Source: Candidatus Brocadia sp.
GTDB taxonomy: Bacteria; Planctomycetota; Brocadiia; Brocadiales; Brocadiaceae
Direction of reading: 5' to 3'
Assembly: GCA_030837935.1 (NCBI GenBank)
Contig: JAUQXU010000168.1
Coordinates: 1 to 5,677 of the forward strand
DNA: 5,677 nucleotides
The position numbers and the translations under genes were made by a program. This document shows, in pieces, positions 1 to 5,282 of this stretch (the first letter of the stretch is position 1; each line of letters opens with the position of its first letter). The notes beneath the pieces are model-generated. The model was not told the origin of the DNA and made no database searches. It was given only the letters and a program-made list of their open reading frames with translations.

Positions 1-1843
1 CACGGGCACGAGCATAATCAAATAAAGTTTGGTGAGAAAATCCTATAGTCCTACCATCATTACCACGTAATAATATGCCAGCCGCTTCAAGTGATTCTAT
101 TTGTTTTAATTGATCTTCAAAGAGAATAATTGGTAACCACAATGTTTCCTGCTCACCCATTTTAGCTGCAATTTTCTCTAATAGTTCACTACGTCCTTGA
201 ATTCCACCGTCATTTAAAACTTTTATCTTCCAAAGTGCCTCAAGCATAGATTGATAAGAATCAAAAATGGGTTTTTCTGTTGAGGATGAAGATATCTCTA
301 AGAATGTTCGTAAATGCAAAGGTGTTGTAAGAAGTTGACGAAAATTCTCACTCCAATCAGTTTCTTGAATATTGTGTTCTTTTAGTATAGTAGCAATAGC
401 CTCCCATGAGGGCTGCTCTAATGCTAATGTCTCAGCGTTAATTGACTTTAGGCGTGCGTCATGGTTATATTCAAAGTTTCTGCAAGAAGCTAATATAAAA
501 ACATTTGGATGTCCAGATATTGCTTTTATTAAATTCAATAATACGTTTAAACGCTGTGATTTTAAATCTACCAAATCACCAAGCGCATCCAATTGATCTA
601 TAAGCACTAATAATTTACTTGTACTTGCTATTTTTTCGATACAAACAATTGGATTGTTTACAGGTAAATTCAAAGACTCTGCAAGTTTTTCAAAAGTATC
701 TATCGATACATCAAGGGTATCTGCTTTTATTGCAAGTATGGGAAAACCTCTTGAAACTATTAAGTTCCCAAATTTAGCTAAAAGAGCAGACTTTCCACTA
801 CCAGGGCCACCTAATAATAGAGTCGTTGTATTTTTCTGTGTTTCAAAAAGAGATAACAGCAGTTTGATTTCCCGTCGTTCCAGCCATTTATCCTTCCCAA
901 GAATTGTAGGCCATGTGAGTAACTTGGTTGAGGCATTTTTAAAAGCGCTTAAAATCCTTTCTAAAGAAATTATTTCAGCCTCCGGTTGAGTCTTTTTTAT
1001 TGATAAATCAGGCCTCTGTTCTTCGGATTGTATTATCGGTGGAGTTATAGGAGAAGCATCTACTATAAATTTAGATAAAAGTTCAAAAGCAAAAGCGGAC
1101 GCATTATGTGAAGCTTTTTCCTGACTTCCAGTTGCATCTGATTTGCTTTTTCCATCAATAAGATCTGATACAGCTCGTATCAGAATAGCATCAACACCAC
1201 TGTGGTGGGCAGCTTCGTGAAAACCAAATCCTTCCATCTCAACCCCAAGTGCGTCGCTATAATTATCTTTGATAAATTGATACAATGGTGACTCTGTACT
1301 TGCTATTACTTTTTCACCCGCTGCTATTGGTCCTACAAAAGCTCTTGGCAAAGAAGCTGGATTGTCATTTCTCAATCTTTGTTGCCATTCATTTTTCCTT
1401 GCAACGGCCATTGCACGTTGTTTTAAACGGTAACTTGGTTCAAATGAAACAGGTCTCTGTTTAAAACATTCTGATTCAACTTTCCCTGATTCATATCCAT
1501 AAACTTTAGTACCAGCTATAACGTCACCAAGAGACACATCCTTAATTCCTCCCGCTATTCCTACAAACAGTATAATCTTGGGATCAAAATAATTTATTGC
1601 ACAGTGAACTTCTAAAGCTGCGGATATATTACCAGGTCCAGTTTCTACTACTGCTACTTCCCATGATTGCCCTGGAGAATAAAATTCACCACATTCATAT
1701 ACCGTTCCTTTGGGATGTGTAACTTCATATGTTTTTGCAAGATGTGCAACAACTGCTTCAAATTCTACAGGTAGGGCTGTAAAAATAACCACAACAGGCA
1801 GTTTAAAATTTTGAGAAATTTGTTTTGCTTGTTGCATCTTCAT
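1..1843 (-). CDS. PNP/MTA-SAH nucleosidase-like domain fused to a STAND/NACHT-like NTPase (3' end missing); candidate anti-phage sensor-effector
   Basis: I translated the minus strand by hand: 614 codons from ATG at 1843 with no stop, continuing past the left edge. Residues about 15-260 form a purine nucleoside phosphorylase/MTAN-type domain: TALPVEFEAV (E27 aligns with E. coli MTAN Glu12), ETGPGN (67-72), VGIAGGIKDVSLGDV (94-108), a GPIAAGEKVIAS strand (171-182), GVEMEG (200-205, with M203 and E204) and RAVSD with the likely catalytic acid D227. A linker (about 260-330) leads to a P-loop NTPase: Walker A GGPGSGKS (345-352), Walker B LLVLIDQLDAL (411-421), a sensor-like ILASCR (450-455), the TTPLHL motif (506-511) that STAND proteins carry after the NTPase core, and FSHQTLFDYARAR (602-614). 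By family knowledge, this is effector plus signalling ATPase, with the sensor repeats expected downstream. Nucleoside or nucleotide cleavage on activation is inferred; MTA/SAH or ATP could be the substrate. An in-frame TAA at 1891-1889 bounds the start. Met3 (1837) has better ribosome-binding-site spacing than Met1. Confidence 0.88.
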   Translation of the reverse strand, partial: MKMQQAKQISQNFKLPVVVIFTALPVEFEAVVAHLAKTYEVTHPKGTVYECGEFYSPGQSWEVAVVETGPGNISAALEVHCAINYFDPKIILFVGIAGGIKDVSLGDVIAGTKVYGYESGKVESECFKQRPVSFEPSYRLKQRAMAVARKNEWQQRLRNDNPASLPRAFVGPIAAGEKVIASTESPLYQFIKDNYSDALGVEMEGFGFHEAAHHSGVDAILIRAVSDLIDGKSKSDATGSQEKASHNASAFAFELLSKFIVDASPITPPIIQSEEQRPDLSIKKTQPEAEIISLERILSAFKNASTKLLTWPTILGKDKWLERREIKLLLSLFETQKNTTTLLLGGPGSGKSALLAKFGNLIVSRGFPILAIKADTLDVSIDTFEKLAESLNLPVNNPIVCIEKIASTSKLLVLIDQLDALGDLVDLKSQRLNVLLNLIKAISGHPNVFILASCRNFEYNHDARLKSINAETLALEQPSWEAIATILKEHNIQETDWSENFRQLLTTPLHLRTFLEISSSSTEKPIFDSYQSMLEALWKIKVLNDGGIQGRSELLEKIAAKMGEQETLWLPIILFEDQLKQIESLEAAGILLRGNDGRTIGFSHQTLFDYARAR

Positions 1844-1845
1844 TT

Positions 1846-1849
1846 TCCC
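1846..1849 (-). promoter_or_regulatory. Ribosome binding site of the nucleosidase-NTPase gene
   Basis: Reading the minus strand, GGGA lies three bases before the first ATG (1843) and eight bases before the second in-frame ATG (1837). Eight is the usual spacing, so translation may begin at Met3 rather than Met1. The protein would lose only two residues, and the nucleosidase domain is unaffected. Confidence 0.45.
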
Positions 1850-1862
1850 AAGTTGAAAACTT
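1850..1862 (-). promoter_or_regulatory. Small hairpin directly upstream of the ribosome binding site
   Basis: AAGTT and AACTT (1850-1854 and 1858-1862) form a five-base-pair stem with a three-base loop in the short leader of the nucleosidase-NTPase gene, touching the GGGA site. It could modulate translation, but it is short and AT-rich, so chance is a fair explanation. Confidence 0.25.
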
Positions 1863-1883
1863 AAGATTGTTACAATGATTGAC

Positions 1884-1909
1884 TTGAATTAGGAGTATAG
1901 GGAATTCAA
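1884..1909. promoter_or_regulatory. Inverted repeat enclosing the -10 box; candidate operator
   Basis: TTGAATT (1884-1890) and AATTCAA (1903-1909) are perfect seven-base inverted repeats separated by 12 bases, and the separating bases contain the -10 hexamer of the minus-strand promoter. The half-site centres are 19 bases apart, close to two helical turns, which suits a dimeric repressor. Further TTGAA/TTCAA pentamers lie at 1853, 1918 and 1934 on the plus strand. A downstream 11-base palindrome, ATTGT-T-ACAAT (1866-1876), may be a second site. No regulator gene is visible in the window, so the role is inferred. Confidence 0.4.
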
Positions 1910-1922
1910 AAACATATTTCAA
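1894..1922 (-). promoter_or_regulatory. Sigma-70-type promoter of the nucleosidase-NTPase gene
   Basis: On the minus strand, TTGAAA (1922-1917) is followed after exactly 17 bases by TATACT (1899-1894); each hexamer differs from consensus at one position. Transcription would begin near 1887, leaving a leader of about 44 bases before the ATG at 1843. Position, strand and spacing all suit the gene. Confidence 0.65.
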
Positions 1923-1943
1923 CGTTATTTTAGTTCAAGTAAC

Positions 1944-1963
1944 AACGTGCTGAGTAGAGCGTT
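1944..1963. repeat. Hairpin with AACG/CGTT base
   Basis: AACGTGCT (1944-1951) can pair with AGAGCGTT (1956-1963): six Watson-Crick pairs, one G-T wobble and one mismatch, closed by the tetraloop GAGT. A second possible pairing joins CGTGCT (1946-1951) with AGCACG (1985-1990). The two folds are mutually exclusive. Function unknown. Confidence 0.35.
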
Positions 1964-1998
1964 AGCTGTATGTTAGCGGAGCGAAGCACGGCAAGATA

Positions 1999-2017
1999 AA
2001 AGCGATTAATGCGCTTT
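1999..2017. repeat. Imperfect 19-base palindrome
   Basis: AAAGCG (1999-2004) and CGCTTT (2012-2017) are perfect inverted repeats around a seven-base centre that itself holds the palindrome ATTAAT. One inserted base would make the whole block symmetrical, the look of a protein-binding site. No adjacent promoter was recognised, so it is recorded as structure only. Confidence 0.35.
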
Positions 2018-2053
2018 CAAGGTCAAGGCACTATGGAGGTTACTATTTGCTGT

Positions 2054-2090
2054 ATTCTTTTATCTTCTGATTTGTAGAAGTTTAAAGAAT
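2054..2090. repeat. 37-base two-tier hairpin
   Basis: ATTCTTT (2054-2060) pairs with AAAGAAT (2084-2090), and CTTCT (2064-2068) pairs with AGAAG (2076-2080). A three-by-three internal loop separates the two stems and the apical loop is seven bases. Twelve Watson-Crick pairs (13 counting the middle of the internal loop) are more than such a short stretch normally gives. There is no GC-rich stem or U-tract typical of an intrinsic terminator. It may be a remnant of a repeat element or part of a small RNA. Confidence 0.45.
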
Positions 2091-2161
2091 GCTGTGAACG
2101 AGGAAAAAGATGTAGGTCACATTATCGATTAGGAATAGCTGATTGTTTATCATCTCCATAT

Positions 2162-2190
2162 TTGACTTCAATAAAAATAATTGTTAAAAT
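2162..2190 (+). promoter_or_regulatory. Sigma-70-type promoter, probably driving the mazG operon
   Basis: TTGACT (2162-2167) and TAAAAT (2185-2190) are separated by 17 bases; each hexamer is one mismatch from consensus. The start point would be near 2197, giving a leader of about 135 bases before mazG. The AT-rich spacer and surroundings favour melting. A second AT-rich -10-like sequence (TATTAT, 2312-2317) lies nearer mazG but lacks a -35 box. Confidence 0.6.
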
Positions 2191-2230
2191 CACCTAGTTT
2201 CGTGTTGTTATACATAAAGTTAATAGTTAT

Positions 2231-2270
2231 AAGTTGTAAGTCCTCGACGCAAAGCAATAACCTACAACTT
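2231..2270 (+). promoter_or_regulatory. Long-loop hairpin in the mazG leader
   Basis: AAGTTGTA (2231-2238) and TACAACTT (2263-2270) are a perfect eight-base inverted repeat with a 24-base intervening loop, inside the predicted mazG leader. It matches no riboswitch class I know. It could be an mRNA structure or a degenerate intergenic repeat. A small stem just before mazG (AAAAG 2318-2322 with CTTTT 2327-2331) overlaps the weak AGAAG ribosome binding site. Confidence 0.35.
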
Positions 2271-2332
2271 TCAACCTCCGGCAGGCAAGTTTTAATTATT
2301 TCTAAAATACTTATTATAAAAGAAGTCTTTTC

Positions 2333-3139
2333 ATGAATATATCTAAAGATAAATCCATGTCATTATTTCAGGACTTGATAGAACTCATGCGGAAGTTGCG
2401 CAGTAAGGACGGATGTCCATGGGATAAGGAACAGAGCCATGCATCGTTAAAACCGCACCTGGTAGAAGAAACTTACGAGGTAATAGATGCAATAGATTCA
2501 GGAAACCCTGATAAAATCAAAGAAGAACTGGCAGATCTCTTTTTTCATATTATTTTTCACTGTCAGATTGCTAAGGAAAAGGGAGTATTTGATATTGGCA
2601 GCGTAATGGCACTCTGTCTTGATAAAATGACGCGTCGCCATCCCCATGTCTTTGGAGATGCCTTAGCAACAACCCCAGAGGAAGTAATTCTTCAATGGGA
2701 GGAGATCAAGAAAAAGGAAAAAGGCAACGAAGAGAGAAAATCCATCGTTGACGGGCTGCCCAGGCATCTCCCCGCCCTCCAAAAGGCACAAAAGCTACAA
2801 AAGAAGGTTGCCAAGGTAGGTTTTGACTGGACGAACATACAGGGCGTGATTGCTAAGGTAGACGAGGAACTGGGAGAGGTCAAGGAGGCAATTCGGGGAA
2901 ATAAACCGGAAAATATTGAAGAGGAGGTGGGTGACCTCTTATTTTCTGTCGTTAACCTTGCCCGATTTCTGAATCTCGACACAGAGAATGTACTTCACAA
3001 GACGATCTATAAGTTTGCCGACCGGTTTAAAAAGGTTGAGACGGAACTTGCATCCATGGGAAAGGATATTGAAAAATGCACCTTAGAAGAGATGGATACT
3101 GTTTGGAATAAGGTTAAGGAAAAGATTAAAAAATCGTAA
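2333..3139 (+). CDS. mazG: Nucleoside triphosphate pyrophosphohydrolase MazG
   Basis: MazG hydrolyses nucleoside triphosphates to monophosphate and pyrophosphate, clearing the cytoplasm of aberrant or surplus nucleotides; in E. coli it also modulates the stringent response. The 268-residue product matches the length of the two-domain enzyme (263 in E. coli). Recognisable blocks are GCPWDKEQ (27-34), RRHPHVF (101-107), LPALQKAQKLQKK (146-158) and VGFDW (162-166). Both tandem domains keep the metal-binding pattern EExxE...ExxD: E45, E46, E49 with E65 and D68, and E178, E179, E182 with E198 and D201, so both halves look intact. The ATG at 2333 has a weak AGAAG seven bases upstream; Met9 (2357) is a possible alternative with no better site. 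It is the first gene of the plus-strand run and ends 14 bases before the next. Confidence 0.96.
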   Translation: MNISKDKSMSLFQDLIELMRKLRSKDGCPWDKEQSHASLKPHLVEETYEVIDAIDSGNPDKIKEELADLFFHIIFHCQIAKEKGVFDIGSVMALCLDKMTRRHPHVFGDALATTPEEVILQWEEIKKKEKGNEERKSIVDGLPRHLPALQKAQKLQKKVAKVGFDWTNIQGVIAKVDEELGEVKEAIRGNKPENIEEEVGDLLFSVVNLARFLNLDTENVLHKTIYKFADRFKKVETELASMGKDIEKCTLEEMDTVWNKVKEKIKKS

Positions 3140-3153
3140 GTAAGGGAAACCGT

Positions 3154-3885
3154 ATGAGTAGATCTGTGGCAAACAGTAAAGTGACGATACACCATGTTAT
3201 ACAGAAGGCGTTACTCCAACGGCGATATGAATTACTTGAACCTGAGGCAAAGGAATTCATTGAAACATTTGGTATAAAAACCACCAGGCATATCGTAGCA
3301 TCTTCTCGCGCAGATGCAATTCGTGCTGCGGTATCTATTGGATATCCCGTGGTTCTCAAGATTATTTCTCCGGATATTAGCCATAAAACCGATGTGGGCG
3401 GCGTAAAGCTCGGCATAAAAGACGAAGAAGGCGTGATGGCTGCATACGATGAAATTATAAGAAACGCACATACGAATCAACCCGATGCAAGGATTCAGGG
3501 AATTCTTGTCGAAGAAATGGCAACGCCTTCTACTGAAGTTATTGTGGGTGGACTGCGAGATACTCAATTTGGGCCGGCTGTGATGTTTGGGCTGGGGGGT
3601 ATTTTTGTTGAGGTTTTTAAAGACGTTTCCTTCCGCATCGCCCCGGTAGCGGAATATGAGGCATTTGATATGATTCACGATGTAAAGGGATCGATGATTT
3701 TAAAGGGCTTTAGAAATATGAAAGCGCTGGATATTTCCGCATTAGTCCAAACCATTATACAGGTATCAGATATTATGGTTTCCGAAGAAAAGATCGAGGA
3801 AATAGACCTGAATCCCGTCTTTGTTTATCCGAAAGGTATAATTGCCGTGGATGCAAGGATTGTTCTGAATCAATTACCCCAGTAA
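3154..3885 (+). CDS. ADP-forming acyl-CoA (acetate-CoA) synthetase, beta subunit, ATP-grasp
   Basis: The 243-residue protein is the nucleotide-binding subunit of an NDP-forming acyl-CoA synthetase, which converts acyl-CoA, ADP and phosphate to acid, CoA and ATP. Seen directly: an N-terminal LLEPEAKEFIETFGI helix (27-41), an ATP-grasp strand with GYPVVLKIISPDISHKTDVGGV (63-84), EVIVGG-RDTQFGP (128-141), the glycine-rich MFGLGGIFVEVFKD (144-157) and EEIDLNPVFVY (215-225), the ATP-grasp metal-ligand region. H77 in the SHKTD motif appears equivalent to the beta-subunit histidine (His71 in Pyrococcus) that takes part in phosphoryl transfer. The length fits a free-standing beta subunit rather than the fused alpha-beta form (about 700 residues). 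The CoA-binding alpha subunit is not in this window. AAGGGA (3142-3147) sits six bases before the ATG. Probably co-transcribed with mazG. The acyl substrate cannot be read from sequence. Confidence 0.87.
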   Translation: MSRSVANSKVTIHHVIQKALLQRRYELLEPEAKEFIETFGIKTTRHIVASSRADAIRAAVSIGYPVVLKIISPDISHKTDVGGVKLGIKDEEGVMAAYDEIIRNAHTNQPDARIQGILVEEMATPSTEVIVGGLRDTQFGPAVMFGLGGIFVEVFKDVSFRIAPVAEYEAFDMIHDVKGSMILKGFRNMKALDISALVQTIIQVSDIMVSEEKIEEIDLNPVFVYPKGIIAVDARIVLNQLPQ

Positions 3886-3910
3886 AAGCGATACATAAAT
3901 TTACAAAAAT

Positions 3911-3914
3911 AGGA
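3911..3914 (+). promoter_or_regulatory. Ribosome binding site selecting the GTG start of hflX
   Basis: AGGA lies eight bases before GTG at 3923. The next in-frame ATG (3983, residue 21) has no comparable site, and starting there would remove the first beta strand of the HflX N-terminal domain (ERAILFRV). The GTG is therefore the better start. Confidence 0.6.
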
Positions 3915-3922
3915 ATATATAC

Positions 3923-5221
3923 GTGAAATTAAAAGAAACTGCATTTACCGTAAGGGCTGAACGCGCCATCCTTTTCCGGGTTATGCTATCTGAGGATCGC
4001 AATAATGATGAAGCACCGTTGGAAGAACTCAGACGACTGGCCGAGACTGCGGGTGCAACCATTGTTCACACGGTAGTTCAAAAAAAGGTAAATATCGACC
4101 CCGTTTATTACATTGGGAAGGGAAAGGCTGCTGAATTATCAGCGATTTCAAAGGAACTGGATGCCGATGTGCTTATCTGCGATGACGACCTTAGTCCGGC
4201 ACAAGTCAGAAATCTGGAAAAGGTTATCGAAAAAAAGGTAATTGACAGAAGTGAATTAATCCTGGACATATTTGCCACCCGTGCAAAGACATTTCAGGCA
4301 AAGCTTCAGGTTGAGTTGGCTCAATTAGAGTACACGAGACCCCGATTAAAGAGGATGTGGACGCATCTCTCCAGGATTGAGGGTGGTATTGGAACCAGGG
4401 GGCCTGGTGAAAAGCAATTGGAAGTTGATAAGCGCATCGTGTTAAGAAAGATTCACGACCTGAGAAAAAAATTGCATGAAGTCGAAAAAAGACAGGAACG
4501 GTTAGTTGCCTCGCGAAAGGAATTTTTTACGGTGTCCATTGTGGGATATACGAATGCCGGGAAGTCAACCTTGATGAATGCCCTGACGGAGATTGATGCC
4601 TTTGTAGAGGACAAACTCTTTGCAACGCTTGACACCAAAACAAGCATCTGTAAATTACAAAACGGGAAAAAGGTTTTGGTTAGTGATACCGTGGGTTTCA
4701 TCCAGAAGCTGCCACACCATCTCGTTTCTTCATTTAAGGCGACCCTTGAAGAAGCCCGGCACGCCGACCTCCTGCTTCATGTTGCTGACATGAGTTCCCC
4801 TCTGGTTCATAAACAAACCGAGGCGGTGAATGCCGTGTTGAAGGAATTAGGATGCGATAAAAAACCGATGATTATGGTATTGAATAAAATAGACGCCATA
4901 AAGGAAGAGTCCATTATCCCTTTACTTCAGAGTCGTTACAAGGATTGCATTTTGATCTCAGCGAAGACACACCAGGGCATACAAGAGCTGAAACGCAGGA
5001 TTGAGGAAATGCTCGAAAGAAACTTTATGGATGTCGAGCTTACCTGTAGCCCGGGCAATGGGAAGTTAATTGCATATCTTCATGAGCATGCACGTATTCT
5101 AAGCAGCCGGTTTGACGAACAACGGGTAACATTTCGACTGCTTATAGAAGAAAAGCTCATGCATAAATTACATATGCTGGATGATACTATTCAGATAAAA
5201 GAAACCACCGGTTCAAATTGA
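3923..5221 (+). CDS. hflX: GTPase HflX, ribosome-associated
   Basis: HflX is a TRAFAC-class GTPase that binds the 50S subunit; in studied bacteria it splits stalled ribosomes under heat or antibiotic stress. The 432-residue length is normal for the family. Order of parts: N-terminal HflX domain (about 12-115, with YYIGKGKAAEL at 62-72 and the D87-D89 turn), a helical arm (about 120-200) with the signature GGIGTRGPGEKQLE (154-167), then the G domain: G1 GYTNAGKST (208-216), switch region LFATLDTKT (232-240), G3 DTVGFI (255-260), G4 NKID (321-324), G5 SAK (346-348), and a short C-terminal domain. All nucleotide-binding motifs are intact. The start is GTG, supported by AGGA upstream. It follows the acyl-CoA synthetase subunit by 37 bases with no terminator, so co-transcription is likely. 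Confidence 0.97.
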   Translation: MKLKETAFTVRAERAILFRVMLSEDRNNDEAPLEELRRLAETAGATIVHTVVQKKVNIDPVYYIGKGKAAELSAISKELDADVLICDDDLSPAQVRNLEKVIEKKVIDRSELILDIFATRAKTFQAKLQVELAQLEYTRPRLKRMWTHLSRIEGGIGTRGPGEKQLEVDKRIVLRKIHDLRKKLHEVEKRQERLVASRKEFFTVSIVGYTNAGKSTLMNALTEIDAFVEDKLFATLDTKTSICKLQNGKKVLVSDTVGFIQKLPHHLVSSFKATLEEARHADLLLHVADMSSPLVHKQTEAVNAVLKELGCDKKPMIMVLNKIDAIKEESIIPLLQSRYKDCILISAKTHQGIQELKRRIEEMLERNFMDVELTCSPGNGKLIAYLHEHARILSSRFDEQRVTFRLLIEEKLMHKLHMLDDTIQIKETTGSN

Positions 5222-5282
5222 ATCTTTTGTAAGATGAATTCCTAAACACAGGGCATTCGTTCTGAACTCAGAGGTTGTATTT

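Larger units (their letters stand above)
1923..2161. other. Non-coding stretch between divergent promoters, with several hairpins and no convincing gene
   Basis: The plus-strand frames here give only short openings: a 22-codon frame from ATG 2009 without a ribosome binding site, and start-less openings at 1966-2070 and 2010-2129. The second of these reads as a hydrophobic segment followed by a charged tail. GGAGGT (2035-2040) looks like a perfect Shine-Dalgarno sequence, yet only an eight-codon TTG frame follows it. GTTAGC occurs twice, 11 bases apart (1961 and 1972). Together with the hairpins listed separately, this could be debris of a lost gene or small mobile element, but I cannot identify it. 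Confidence 0.4.

Noticed and set aside
372..989. Plus-strand open frames at 372-596 and 654-989
   Set aside because: Both lie wholly inside the minus-strand nucleosidase-NTPase gene, match no family I recognise, and are antisense shadows of a frame with clear Walker and PNP motifs.
1941..1978. Integron attC-like site (AAC...GTTAGC arrangement)
   Set aside because: The AAC and GTT triplets are present, but the flanking bases do not fit RYYYAAC and GTTRRRY, the hairpin is only 20 bases, and no integrase or cassette is seen.
2009..2077. 22-codon small open frame
   Set aside because: It has no ribosome binding site at the ATG, no conserved character, and a hairpin covers its 3' half.
2692..4701. 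Minus-strand open frames antisense to mazG, the acyl-CoA synthetase subunit and hflX
   Set aside because: Each overlaps a plus-strand gene with intact family motifs. Their products are low in recognisable features, and they have no promoter or ribosome binding site of note.
5218..5248. Promoter for the TonB-dependent receptor (TTGAAT, 19-base spacer, TAAACA)
   Set aside because: The spacer is long and the -10 box poor. No Fur-like operator was seen either.
5261..5272. TCTGA/TCAGA palindrome overlapping the receptor's ribosome binding site
   Set aside because: As a hairpin it has only four pairs with a tetraloop, too small to claim regulation.
5222..5282. Intrinsic terminator after hflX
   Set aside because: No GC-rich stem followed by a T-run is present in the 61-base gap.
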